In this document: piece after piece, positions 1-15,700 of the stretch
Numbering within the stretch: position 1 is the first letter of the stretch
How the letters are laid out: each line of letters starts with the position of its first letter
From: Chondrilla cf. caribensis
Lineage: Eukaryota; Porifera; Demospongiae; Chondrillida; Chondrillidae
Length of the DNA stretch: 64,000 nt
Direction of reading: 5' to 3'
NCBI GenBank assembly: GCA_964020155.1
Contig: OZ026554.1
Location: 5,725,416-5,789,415 of the forward strand
Made by a program: the position numbers and the translations under genes
The notes under the pieces: model-generated
What the model was told of the DNA's origin: nothing
The model's input: the letters and a program-made list of their open reading frames with translations, nothing else
Database searches by the model: none

Positions 1-3006
<3,006 letters not shown>

Positions 3007-3033
3007 TTTGTCATTGTCCCCTCCCACTGGAAA
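3007..3033. promoter_or_regulatory. 27-bp bidirectional intergenic gap ANKS6/PDCD6
   Basis: Only 27 bp separate the ATG of ANKS6 (minus, 3006) from the ATG of PDCD6 (plus, 3034). Any 5' UTR of either gene must extend into the other gene's first exon, so the core promoters overlap coding sequence or the transcripts overlap. No TATA-like sequence is visible. Confidence 0.6.
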
Positions 3034-4315
<1,282 letters not shown>

Positions 4316-4411
4316 TGGCCGTGGGACATCTCGATAATTGCAACTTGTATAGAGAATTAGGTTTAGTTATTGTATACTTGTTTATTTTATATTAATTGCT
4401 ACAGCAAACGA

Positions 4412-6043
4412 TCATTGTATTCCACTGGATGTTAGAATCTGTGTCTGAATCCTACATTGAGTTGAAAAATGCGTCATTCTCAAATCCGTTACAAGAATTA
4501 CCAAGTACACACTTTTCAGCTTTTTCTTCAGACTTTTCTTTCTTTTCTTAGTCTGAAGAAGGCATGACTGGTGATAACTACTTAAATTGTCAGTTTGGAC
4601 AGCCCTCACTTTGGATATGTTATCTTTTGAGTTCAAATGCCCAAACTGAACTATTTCATCCAAATTGGAAATGGAACTACGACCATTCGTCTAGAAGGCA
4701 GACCGATAATGCACCAGTGACCGTGGTAATTCCTGTGATGCATGTGAAAACGAACTTTTTTTCTCTTTCCAATCCTTACAAAGAACTCTTCTTCATATCT
4801 AAAAGACAGACAGAATTGAAAACTGTGATGGTGAGACAACTGGATCCCTCACTCCTGTTGTTCTTTCTCTTGAAGTACGTCCTTTCTCATCCGAAGGCTG
4901 CTGGGACCAGTGTCCTGTTCTTCTGGAGCTTCAGAATATTCAGCTGAAGAGTAATATATATTGACATGCTACAATGTCCAGTTACACACAGTAGACTACC
5001 ATGAACACAAGTTTACCTCTAAGTTCTTTCATCAGTGAACTGCTAGCAGTGAAATAACGTTTTTCTCTATTCTTGCCTTGTCTATGATGGCTATCTTCAG
5101 CTGTGGGGATATGGTCAGAATGCAGTAAGCTACAGCAGCAGCTGCTGAAGGTTGACTCACCATATGGCATGGCCACCACTTTTGGTGGTACATAAACTTC
5201 CGAAGTGGTGCCTTCGTCACCAGAGGAAACCTCTTCCACCTAGAGTAAACAGGATTGCCTGTACATGTGCACACATACTTAGAAGTATACGTTAACCACT
5301 CACCTTAGATATAAGGTTATGAGGGTTGGGTCTGAAGCTCAGCGGGTCACTCTCCCTCACTCCCATGGTGGAAGCTCTGACTAATTTATCAATTTGATAG
5401 CGAAATTTGTGGTCTAATGGACGAAGCTTCTCCAAAACCTATAGAAGTACAAGGAATAAGTCATTTGGAAAATGGATACACTTTCATGTTGACGCGTGGA
5501 CTTACCACTCTCAATTCTATAAGTCTGTCAACTGGGGAAGACCCTGCAATTAGCTGCCCTTGTATTTTATTCAACATCAGCAATGACAGATTGATGATGT
5601 AGTCCAGTAAGAGATGATATTTTAATTCCAAAAGGCTTACACCCTGTCAAGTACACAACACAATCACTTGTAACAAAACATAAAAATCCCACTTAGACAA
5701 CTTCACCTGTTCTGTACTAAAATTCTCTACTGAAACAGTGTCTCGTATTCTTTTCACATGCACAAGGAGTTCAGACGTCTATAAAGACCAGGAAAAGACT
5801 CAGTGTCCTTATTTGTCCGCGGCAACTAGGATGCTCTCGCATGTCAAAGACATAACCAGGCTACAGTCATATGCTGCACATATACCTTCTCTTTGAATTC
5901 GTGCAAGACAGACAACATTTCTGGAACATCAGAAGCAATTCCATCGTCCTAAAGTAGTCATTACCAAGTACAAATGAATGCTCAGATGATAAACGTGTGA
6001 TATTATACACGCAAAAATGTATTAATACCTGTTCCTTGCTCAT
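4412..6043 (-). CDS. NGDN: Neuroguidin (Sas10/C1D family)
   Basis: Nucleolar SSU-processome / eIF4E-binding protein of the Sas10/Utp3/C1D family. Eleven exons on the minus strand: 6043-6029, 5948-5886, 5778-5707, 5643-5506, 5438-5304, 5239-5161, 5100-5017, 4943-4853, 4798-4756, 4690-4610, 4552-4412. They sum to 313 aa, against about 315 in human. Signatures are YHLLLDYIINLSLLMLNKIQG, VLEKLRPLDHKFRYQIDKLV, DPLSFRPNPHNL, SEVYVPPKVVAMPYGE, SSSLMKELR and the YEEEFFVRIGKRKK segment, then a Lys/Arg-rich tail (TKKRKKSLKKKLK) typical of nucleolar proteins. The donor after RKK (GTTCGT) is weak and the last ~25 residues are less certain. Exon 1 codes for only MSKEQ. It shares a 134-bp promoter gap with RPGRIP1L. 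Confidence 0.93.
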
Positions 6044-6177
6044 TGCAGCAGTAGATCTTCCGAAGTTAGGGGCTGCCCCTCGGCTTTGCGGTTTCTACTT
6101 TGAATTTGAAATGGGAATACTCAAAAATAGGGACATTCCCTACTAGTAAAATGGCGGGTTAATTTATCGTTCGGAAG
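6044..6177. promoter_or_regulatory. 134-bp bidirectional promoter NGDN/RPGRIP1L
   Basis: Only region available for both 5' UTRs and the core promoters of the divergent pair. I see no TATA box. ATGGCGGG at about 6151 is an E2F-like element at best. I could not find a convincing RFX X-box, which a cilium gene might carry. Confidence 0.5.
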
Positions 6178-9100
6178 ATGTGTGCCGTTATGATGGACCA
6201 CTGCGGTGTGTTCCAATTTAATTAATCCTAACATTGTGTGTTATCATTGCTCTCATCATTACCAGACGATATTCGTGATGTAAAGGTCAGAAGAAATGTG
6301 GCTTTGTTGGATAGAAGGACCCTGGAAGATAAGTACTTTGGACTAATGGAAGAAACATTGGTAAACTGTGAGAATGATATAAACCCAGAAAATGATAACC
6401 TTCTCGATGCATTTTGCATTTACCAGCTTTTGAAGAAACATTCCAGGCTTCAAGAAGACAAAATGAGAAAGTATGTTTGTCCTTGCTGGGATTTTGTGCT
6501 GGGTGGCTGGGTATGTGTTAGTGTCTTGATTATATCTGCTACAGAATGGCCACTAAGCTACTCAAATTATCCTCAAACAGCAAGGAGAAAGGTATTCTTG
6601 CCCGAGATATTGAAACAGAAGAAATGATAGAAGGCTTGCATAGCCGAATCAGATCCTTGGAAATGGACAATGCATCATTGAGGAATAAGGTATACGTCCC
6701 AGACATCACAGTGCAGCCCGTGATACCTCCAGCATTGCTTGCAGGTCATGGTGCTGAAACTACAGTCAGAGACAAGCAAAAGAAAAGGTCTTTATGATCA
6801 CATACCACCGAGAATAAACACAGTGAGAATGGTACCGTGATGGTGTGGTGTGGTATGCTGTAAGGTTCTGTTACTCCCAACTTGTCAGGGGAACAAGAAG
6901 AAACCCATGGCTACTCCCAACCCAGTCCACAGTGAAGTACACAGCGTTGGAACACAGGTTTCCATGGCAACTCAACCTCACTATGGGCACAGCTTATTAA
7001 AGGATGCTCGCAAAGACAACCTCTATCTGTGTGTTGACTGCCTGTTTGTGTTGACTGCCTGCTTGTGTTGAGTGCCTGCTTGTGTTGACTGCCTGCTTGT
7101 GTTGAGTGCCTGCTTGTGTTGACTGCCTGCTTGTGTTGACTGCCTGTTTGTGTTGACTGCCTGCTTGTGTTGAGTGCCTGCTTGTGTTGAGTGCCTGCTT
7201 GTGTTGAGTGCCTGCTTGTGTTGACTGCCTGCTTGTGTTGACTGCCTGCTTGTGTTGAGTGCCTGCTTGTGTTGAGTGCCTGCTTGTGTTGACTGCCTGC
7301 TTGTGTTGAGTGCCTGCTTGTGTTGAGTGCCTGCTTGTGTTGAGTGCCTGCTTGTGTTGAGTGCCTGCTTGTGTTGACTGCCTGCTTGTGTTGACTGCCT
7401 GCTTGTGTTGACTGCCTGCTTGTGTTGAGTGCCTGCTTGTGTTGAGTGCCTGCTTGTGTTGAGTGCCTGTTTGTGTTGAGTGCCTGCTTGTGTTGAGTGC
7501 CTGCTTGTGTTGAGTGCCTGCTTGTGTTGAGTGCCTGCTTGTGTTGAGTGCCTGCTTGTGTTGACTGCCTGCTTGTGTTGAGTGCCTGCTTGTGTTGAGT
7601 GCCTGCTTGTGTTGAGTGCCTGCTTGTGTTGAGTGCCTGCTTGTGTTGAGTGCCTGCTTGTGTTGAGTGCCTGTTTGTGTTGAGTGCCTGTTTGTGTTGA
7701 CTGCCTGCTTGTGTTGACTGCCTGCTTGTGTTGACTGCCTGCTTGTGTTGAGTGCCTGCTTGTGTTGACTGCCTGCTTGTGTTGAGTGCCTGCTTGTGTT
7801 GAGTGCCTGTTTGTGTTGAGTGCCTGCTTGTGTTGAGTGCCTGCTTGTGTTGAGTGCCTGTTTGTGTTGAGTGCCTGCTTGTGTTGAGTGCCTGCTTGTG
7901 TTGAGTGCCTGCTTGTGTTGAGTGCCTGTTTGTGTTGAGTGCCTGCTTGTGTTGAGTGCCTGCTTGTGTTGAGTGCCTGCTTGTGTTGAGTGTATGATTG
8001 AGTGTTGTATCCGACTTTAGGGAAGACCTTGTGCTGGATCTGAAGAGACAGGTCGACTGTTTGGAGGCTCAGTTAGAGGAAGAGAAAGTAGAGGTTTGTG
8101 GCTCTAAAGCCCTGTTGAATAGCGATAACTGTACATTCAACACAAAGTTGAACTTGTACAGTTTGCAGGCAGAGAAAAGAAATTAGTCCAAGAGAATGAG
8201 GAGCTCCAAAAGAAGCTTCTAAGTGTGGTTGAAGAACTTCAGCAGTATGTTGTGTGTATGTTTATATTGTTATTTAGTATTATGTGTGTTGTAGGTTGGA
8301 TAACCTTGAGTACTTTATGTGTATATGCATGACTGACTACGTTCATTCCTCAGGAGTGCTATTAGTGAAGATATTGATAAAATTAGACTTGTTCGGGAAC
8401 TCAAAGAGAAATCCTCTTCTGTAGTGTCTCTTCAGACTCAAGTGAAAGCACTAGAGAGGCAGTTGTCTACTGTACAAAAACAAAATGTTCATTTGTTGGA
8501 AGAGATGGAGAGAGTTAATGTGGAGGTCAAAGAGGTTCATAATTACTGATGTTGAAGGTGTAAATTGTATACATGGACCAGTAATGTGGTGTACATGGAA
8601 CAGTAATGTGGTGTACATGGACCAGTAACGTGGTGTACATGGACCAGTAACGTGGTGTACATGGACCAGTAATGTGGTGTACATGGACCAGTAACGTGGT
8701 GTACATGGACCAGTAATGTGGTGTACATGGACCAGTAATGTGGTGTACATGGACCAGTAATGTGGTGTACATGGAACAGTAATGTGGTGTACATGGACCA
8801 GTAATGTGGTGTACATGGACCAGTAATGTGGTGTACATGGAACAGTAATGTGGTGTACATGGACCAGTAATGTGGTGTACATGGAACAGTAATGTGGTGT
8901 ACATGGACCAGTAATGTGGATTAATGCATGTAAAGTCCATCACAGTATCACTCTATATTGTAGGAAGTAAGTACCAAAGTCAAACATGGGGGATTGTGTT
9001 CTGACTCTCAAGTTGCAAACAAAGCCTTCATTGAGGTGTGGCTAGGGTTATGGGATGACTTGTACAAGTGAACAGAGACCACTCTGTGGGCTAAATACTA

Positions 9101-9977
9101 TGTTCCTTATACGTAGCTGAAGGAGATGGTAGCTGACCTCAGACATGAGAAGAACCTGTTGAAATCAGCAAACGAGAGGTTATTGAAGAGTAGCCTTGAT
9201 GACAGCAAGGGCAGGTCATTTCAGAGGGAAATACAGAATTTACAAGTTTGTGTTATTTATGTTATCACACCTTTCTGTGTGTTCATTCCATGTACTTGTA
9301 TCCTGTGATGGTTGTCACATTGGAACTGTTTTTCAGGAAAGAGTGTTTTATTTGGAAGGACAAGTAAAAATTGAAGAATCACAAAAAAATAGATATACTG
9401 AAAAATTAGCTTTGGAAAAATGTATGAAGATACTCTTGAGTAATTGTAGTCTTCCTCTGTTGGCAGCTGTTCATTCTGTGCCTCTATAGTGACCAGTGAG
9501 AAGCTGCGAAGTGACCTGAATCAGCTGCAAACTGACTTTTATGCTGTCCAAGGAGACTACATGGAATTGCAGAGGAAAATCGAGATCGTGACACAAGTGA
9601 GTGTCTCTCACTTGCGTCTCACTTTCACAGTCTTGTTCACTGTCAGTGTTCAACCAGAAAGGGGAACTGCCCTGGGAATGTGTGGAGGAAGCTATGGACC
9701 ACTTCAAAGTGTGTACTGTCTGATCCTTCCTAGTGCAGTATTTGGTGTACCTCTCACTTGTGTGTGCTGTTCATTGTTTCTGTAGGTGCACAAAGAAAAG
9801 GGTCTTTCTCCAGCCAAATCATATGTAGAACAAGGTTGGTCTGTTTAGTGCAACTCTTCCCGGCTTACAGAGTCTGCATATTATGTCATTTGTCTACCCA
9901 AGCCCCTGTCCAACGCTCTGATGTAGCTCAATACATGATGAGCAGTCAAGCCAGTGTTGTAAGGACACTGCGGAATG

Positions 9978-10044
<67 letters not shown>

Positions 10045-11405
10045 GTACACAGTATTATGTGTGGAGTGTTTTTATCTGGTGATGTTCATATACAGCTGGA
10101 GAACAGAGTGAGTCAAGTCAGCGAACTCAAAGAAAGACTAGCCTTTTATGAAAACCTGGTTGCCAAACATGAAGCAGAAATTGATCAACTGAAATTGGAA
10201 GTTACAGCAGTAAATTGTTCCCTGCCTCAGTCTCAAAATGCCTCAGTGCAAACATTGCTTGTGGAAATGGTGCCCCGTTGTTCTCAAACAGATAGAGTGC
10301 GTACTCTATCAGTTGCCAGTCAGATAAGGGTGGAAGTGGATGAAGTCTCTGTTCAGACTGATCCTGCCATGGAAACCAACAAAAAGGAGGATTTTGGCAA
10401 TGTGAATGAAACAGTGCAATCAGAAAACAAGGACCCTTTCAGTGAGGAGTCATTTGATACGCCCACTGGCACACCCACTCTATCGCCTGTTTCTGAATCT
10501 GAGAACCATGTTTCAAGTGAGGAGGACGTAGTCATGGATTGCTTTGCACAGTCTCATAAGGTCAGCCGGTTCTCATGGTGGTAGGCTACTGTACGGGGAT
10601 TGGTCATTGGTAGGGTGCTATCTTTGTTGACCACCCCATTAGACCACAGCATCACACACCCTTGCCATCAGCATCCTCAGTCTCACTGTCTACCCTGAAA
10701 GCTCAGTGGCAAAGAATCCCAAGATTACAAGATTGTTTGTAGAGTACGAGTTCCTAAACTTTGACATCAGCGATCTGGAGACACCCATGTCACTATGGAA
10801 ACCCACCAATGGCCAGAATATGATATTCAACTTCAGACAAGGCAGCTAGCTCGATTGGTGCACCAACCAACATGCTGGCACTGTTGTGTTTCTTTCTGTA
10901 GTGTTTTCCTTCCATCCAACATTGGATGTTGAAAATAGGCAAGATCTCAAGTCAGCAATAGACTCAACAGATGAATGCAGTGGACAGTAAGTCTGTCCCC
11001 TAGATAGGCCTTGGAATATCAGAGTATTGTCCAATGCACTGTCTCTTCTAGAATCACTTTTATTGTGGTGTCTGAACCTGAATTTGAAGACAAAGAGACT
11101 GAATGTTTTGAAGTTGGGATAGCATCTCTGAATATAAAACAAGTTAATTTGTTTATTGTTACGTTTCGGATTTCTGTTAAAGTCACCTTACAACTTTGTC
11201 CTGAAGGTTTTCAAAGACCAGCAAGATCTCATTGGAAAGCAACTACCAGGTACTGCCTATATTCTGCAGGATCCCCTGAATCTGTTCAGATTTATTATTG
11301 TACATGTTTATTCCTTTAGTACGAGGGGTTGGTTCAGCTGCCGAAGAAGTAATTGGACTTTTAGAAATAAGTTTGGAAGCGCTTGCCGTATTGAACAATT
11401 TATAA
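6178..11405 (+). CDS. RPGRIP1L: RPGRIP1L-like ciliary transition-zone protein
   Basis: Transition-zone scaffold of cilia. About 20 exons: 6178-6205, 6266-6360, 6427-6470, 6545-6689, 6745-6831, 6889-7028, 8021-(8093/8097), 8169-8244, 8354-8534, 9117-9245, 9337-9421, 9490-9596, 9786-9834, 9903-9979, 10096-10568, 10672-10841, 10902-10986, 11052-11142, 11207-11249, 11320-11405; roughly 750 aa. N-terminal family marks are SRLQEDKMRK-MATKLLKL, RDIETEEMIEGL, PPRINTVRM and HYGHSLLKDARKDN; a long coiled coil follows. The C-terminal RPGR-interacting C2-like domain is clear: RLFVEYEFLNFDISDLETP, SLWKPTNGQ, FIVVSEPEFEDKE, VFKDQQDLIG and LLEISLEALAVLNNL. The two central C2 domains of vertebrate RPGRIP1L are not found between coiled coil and C-terminus. 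Intron 16 starts with GC. The exon 7/8 join is uncertain. Confidence 0.88.
7029..7990 (+). repeat. 17-bp minisatellite in RPGRIP1L intron 6
   Basis: About 56 tandem copies of GTGTTGAGTGCCTGCTT, with GAG/GAC and GCTT/GTTT variants. The array begins at the intron's first base (exon ends TATCT, intron begins GTGTGTTGAC) and fills nearly the whole intron. Confidence 0.95.
8561..8920 (+). repeat. 22-bp minisatellite in RPGRIP1L intron 9
   Basis: About 16 copies of ACATGGACCAGTAATGTGGTGT with ACCAGTAA/AACAGTAA and ATG/ACG variants, starting about 25 nt after the donor at 8535. Confidence 0.95.
9980..10042 (+). repeat. (GT)n at RPGRIP1L exon 14 donor
   Basis: The (GT)n begins at the first intron base: the exon ends AATGAG and is followed directly by GTGTGTGT. 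Any of about 30 GT dinucleotides could serve as donor. Confidence 0.93.
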
Positions 11406-11534
11406 CTAGCTGGACACACCCACTCATTAGTCTTGCCTATGCCGGGTTTTCCCACATTGTTGACTCACCGTTCGACTATTAGAGTAGAGTAGCCTGACGC
11501 GTCTATCATCTGAAGTCTCCGAGTCTTGTTCGCT

Positions 11535-11975
11535 ATGCTTATCAAAGTAAAAGTGAGTTATTAGCCAGCGATCAACTATCATTATCTCATAACATATATT
11601 TAAATTTCCTTTACAGACACTGACTGGCAAAGAGGTAAGCTCGTCTACAAAAACACTGGTACACGTCATTCAGTAGATTGTAACGTGTGTCGACGGTGTA
11701 TTTTCATGTAGATTGAACTGGATATAGAACCGGATGACAGAGTTGAAAGGATCAAAGAAAAGGTAGAAGAAAAGGAAGGGATTCCTCCAGTTCAGCAAAG
11801 ACTCATATTTGGCGGCAAACAAATGTAAAGGGGATGGCCTTTAATGTGCTTTAGGTAACAAGTGAATTGTGTTTATCACTGTGTATATAGGAATGATGAG
11901 AAGACTGCAGCAGAATACAAGATTCAGGGAGGATCGGTATTACATTTAGTGTTGGCTTTGAGAGGAGGACATTAG
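11535..11975 (+). CDS. NEDD8: NEDD8 ubiquitin-like modifier
   Basis: Ubiquitin-like protein conjugated to cullins. Exons 11535-11552, 11617-11634, 11712-11824 and 11891-11975 give 77 aa. Sequence marks are [65 protein letters not shown] and [15 protein letters not shown]8-type rather than ubiquitin residues include Ala at the third position before the GG (LALRGG, where ubiquitin has LRLRGG), DD in the first helix region and KIQGGS. The precursor ends GG-H: only one residue has to be removed by the processing protease to expose the conjugating glycine. The first two exons encode six residues each. It lies 129 bp downstream of the RPGRIP1L stop on the same strand. Confidence 0.97.
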
Positions 11976-12790
11976 TGTACCTATTGTGCTATTTGTGTAC
12001 TTGATTCACTGAATGCATGGATATGTCAATATTGTCAAATGCTCCGTCAGTAGTAGTATCGATACCAGACAATACCTATATTGTTATTATTCCTACTCTG
12101 AAATAAGAAGGCTAGGTGTTGGAATGTATTGCGTTGAAGAGATTCTAGCAAGTTATCTAGCCCCAATGCTTTTGATCATCTCCAGCAGAATTAACGCTGC
12201 AGAAGGCTACGAGGATCTTATTTAGTGGAGAGCAACTACATGTGATGGCCCATGGAACAAATCTTATTGGTGGACAGGATTTTTAGGTGTTCAAATATTG
12301 GTGGTGGAAGCTAATTTAGGTGTTCAAATATTGGTGGTGGAAGCTAATTTAGGTGTTCAAATATTGGTGGTGTCCCATAATCGAAACCGTACCCTATGTA
12401 TTCAGGAAATTGTGTATTGATAACACGTTGTTGATCTTTCTTCTTTCTTTGATGGATATATCAATTAATCATTATTCGATTGCACCACACTCGAAGGTGC
12501 TAGGACATACCAATGGTCTTATGTAGCACTATAACATCAATACACAACATCAGAGTTAACTGTGGATGTATTTAATTTGATATATATGTAAGACAAAAAG
12601 AATGGAAAACGCAAAATGGAATAAATAACATATTGGAAATTAGACCAGACATTTGTGGGGATGAACTTGATTTTATGATTTCGTTTTAGATGGGAGGTCA
12701 GGTGATCAGGTGATCCCTCGCGCTGCATCCGTTCGAGGGAGGGTTCGGACGTGTTATATACGCATTAGCTTCATATCGGCGGTCGACTGA
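11976..12790. other. Intergenic NEDD8-ADCK5 with 33-bp triplication
   Basis: No gene seen. At 12285-12371 a 33-bp sequence beginning AGGTGTTCAAATATTGG occurs two and a half times in tandem. The rest is unique A/T-rich DNA with the ADCK5 5' region on the right. Confidence 0.7.
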
Positions 12791-15700
12791 ATGTCTTCAG
12801 TTGGAAGAGGACTTCAAATATGCGTTTTGCCTACAATTTTGAAAAATATTCGAAGATATTCTTCATCAAAAGTGGTTGCCGATAAAAAACGTTCTATTTG
12901 GGCACTCTCCAGCCTGGTTTTGTTCGGTGGAGGCTATCTGTACTACCAGCAGTTAGACCAGCAGAACAAGAGACTCATCAAATTAACCTTAGATGGTACA
13001 AGCCGATTCCTAAGGTAAGCTTAAAGCGTAGGACCAATTCTAGTGACGAGTGTCAAGACGAGCTCTTGCAAAATATGTACTGTATGTATGTGATGTAGCG
13101 TATTGACTGTATGCTTTAAGGATAACTAATGATGGTGCTCTACTCAGATCTGTTAAAGTGGGATTGTTGATTTCGCTCGATTATTGGTGGACATTGCGTG
13201 GACTTGAAGAAGTTAGTTGACTTACAAAAGTTGTTCTTTACGTGCAATGCTACCTGTGGTGTTCTCAGGGCAGTTCAAGGTACGACAGTGAGATCCACCG
13301 ATGTCACCAGCGATCAGCTGATCGGATTGTGGAGGGTGCCTTGTGCAATGGTGGCCTCTACATAAAACTTGGTCAAGGTCTTGGCTCGTTCAATCACGTC
13401 CTACCTGCTGAATATATCAAGACTTTGGCAGTCTTACAGGATATGGTGTGTTTGTGTGTGGCAGATGTGTGTGCTGGAGTTATAATTGTGGGTGCATGCA
13501 GCCAGTTTAATAGGAATCTCTCACTGAGCACTGTACAGATATCCCTCTGTGGGTTCTAGACATTCTTTGACACCATTTATCTACACACACATAGCTTAGA
13601 TGCAACCTAACTGATGGTGTAATGTATCGAGGTGCTGTGTGAATAATATCTTCTAACTGGAAACTGCTATTCTGGGCAATATAGTGTTTATGGGATTACG
13701 TGGATATCTTACAGGTTCTAACACGATCATCTGAGGAACTAGATGAATTGTTTATGGAAGACTTTGGAAAGAGACCTGAAGACTTATTTGTCGAATTCAA
13801 CAGACAACCAGTAGCAGCAGCTAGTTTGGCTCAAGTGTTTCATGCACGAATGCACAGCGGAGAGAGAGTGGCTGTCAAGGTTGGGACCCACTGCATGCAC
13901 TACTGTTGTCAGTGATGACTCTCTAGCTGGTCCATACTGCTCCTCGTCTTCCCAGGCTCAGTATATTGATTTGAGAGATCGATTTAATGGAGATGTTCAT
14001 ACTATTAAACTTCTTTTGAAAATTGTCCAGAAAATGCATCCAAAGTTCTCCTTTGCTTGGGTGTTTGAAGTACGACAGTTGCTGTATATGTTCCCATGTG
14101 TTCACATTGCTGTATATGTTCCCATGTGTTCACATTGCTGTATATGTTCCCATGTGTTCACATTGCTGTATATGTTCCCATGTGTTCACATTGCTGTATA
14201 TGTTCCCATGTGTTCACATTGCTGTATATGTTCCCATGTGTTCACATTGCTGTATATGTTCCCATGTGTTCACATTGCTGTATATGTTCCCATGTGTTCA
14301 CATTGCTGTATATGTTCCCATGTGTTCACATTGCTGTATATGTTCCCATGTGTTCACATTGCTGTATATGTTCCCATGTGTTCACATTGCTGTATATGTT
14401 CCCATGTGTTCAGATTTGTCTTTGTTCAATGGTTGCAACATTGCCTGCTTGCCACAGGAGATTAAAGACAGTTTAGCAGAAGAGCTAGACTTTATCAACG
14501 AAGGGCACAACAGTGAAAGATGTTACAAGGACTTGCAACACTTTCCTTACATTCATGTACCAAAAGTCTATTGGGACAAGACCACAAAGGTACTGTTGAT
14601 GGTGATGAAAGATGCAGCTTACTGACACTCTCTTTGACTGCTTAGCGCGTACTTACTACTGAGTGGATCGATGGCTGTAAGATAACGGATATTGGAGGAC
14701 TCAAATCTCTGGGACTGAGTAGTGATGATGTGTGTTATGTCCAGCGGCATATGTGTGGTTTGTGAACTGAACGAATGCTACGTGTGTGTACTTATGTAGG
14801 TTTGCTACAAACTACTAAAGGCTTTCAGCCATCAAATATTCCACACAGGATTTGTACATGGCGATCCTCATCCAGGAAATAGTTGGTTGTGTGGACTTTA
14901 GTCATTGTGCTTTGGATTATGGCAGGTTTATCATTTGCAGTTTTTGTTAGAAAGCACCAAGCAGGTGATAGCCAGTTGGTTATATTGGATCATGGACTAT
15001 ACATGAGACTCAGTGAAAAGTGAGTTGCTGTTGAGAGCTCGGCGTTCAGCCTGCTAGTGGCTATCTTTTGTATTTCAGAGATCGAAGAGCACTGTGCCAG
15101 GTCTGGAAGTCCTCTGTCCTCTACAACATCCCTGCATTGAAAGAGGCTAGCGAATCGTTGGGCATTGAAGGTACCCATTGAGAGTGGACTCGGTGGTGTT
15201 ATGTGTGCTGGTCATTCCTCTCTTCACTGTTTAGATTACAGACTCTTTGCTCTAATGCTGACTGGGCGGTCCTTGGAGACACACAAGAAGCAATTCGGTG
15301 GAAAGGCTAGTTTGTCTCAGCTCACCAGGAGCGATGCTGGTAAAGTAGTGTCATCTGTCACTACTGATCTTGATAAAGTAGTGCAAATTCTTAGAAGTAT
15401 TCCAAAAGAAATGCTTCTTGTCTTCAGGTTGGTCCTGTTGTAAGTGTGTGTTTGTGATCCTATAATCGAGATGTATCTCGCTTGGTTTCAAGGAATATCA
15501 ACATTGTACGGTCCATTATTCGTACACACCACACACCAGTCAACAGATTTAACATTATGGCTAAAAGGTACGAATGTATCTACTGATATGTGTATGACAT
15601 TGTATGTTACACCGCATGTACTCCACACTACTAGTCTTGCTTTGAACACACTTCAGTAGTATCCAGTACTCACTATCAAACGGGAATGTCTACATATGGC

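Noticed and set aside
8131..8168. 38-nt intron in RPGRIP1L (donor GTACAT at 8131)
   Set aside because: It satisfies the phase, but is shorter than every other intron here; a weaker donor at 8098 gives a 71-nt intron with the same phase. Left unresolved.
8451..8943. Minus-strand frames with HHITGPCTP repeats
   Set aside because: Translation of the 22-bp intronic minisatellite; all three frames are open because the unit lacks stops.
13842..14625. 200-aa frames rich in [13 protein letters not shown]
   Set aside because: Translation of the 28-bp array in ADCK5 intron 5; the true exons on both sides are in agreement with the ADCK5 family and skip it.
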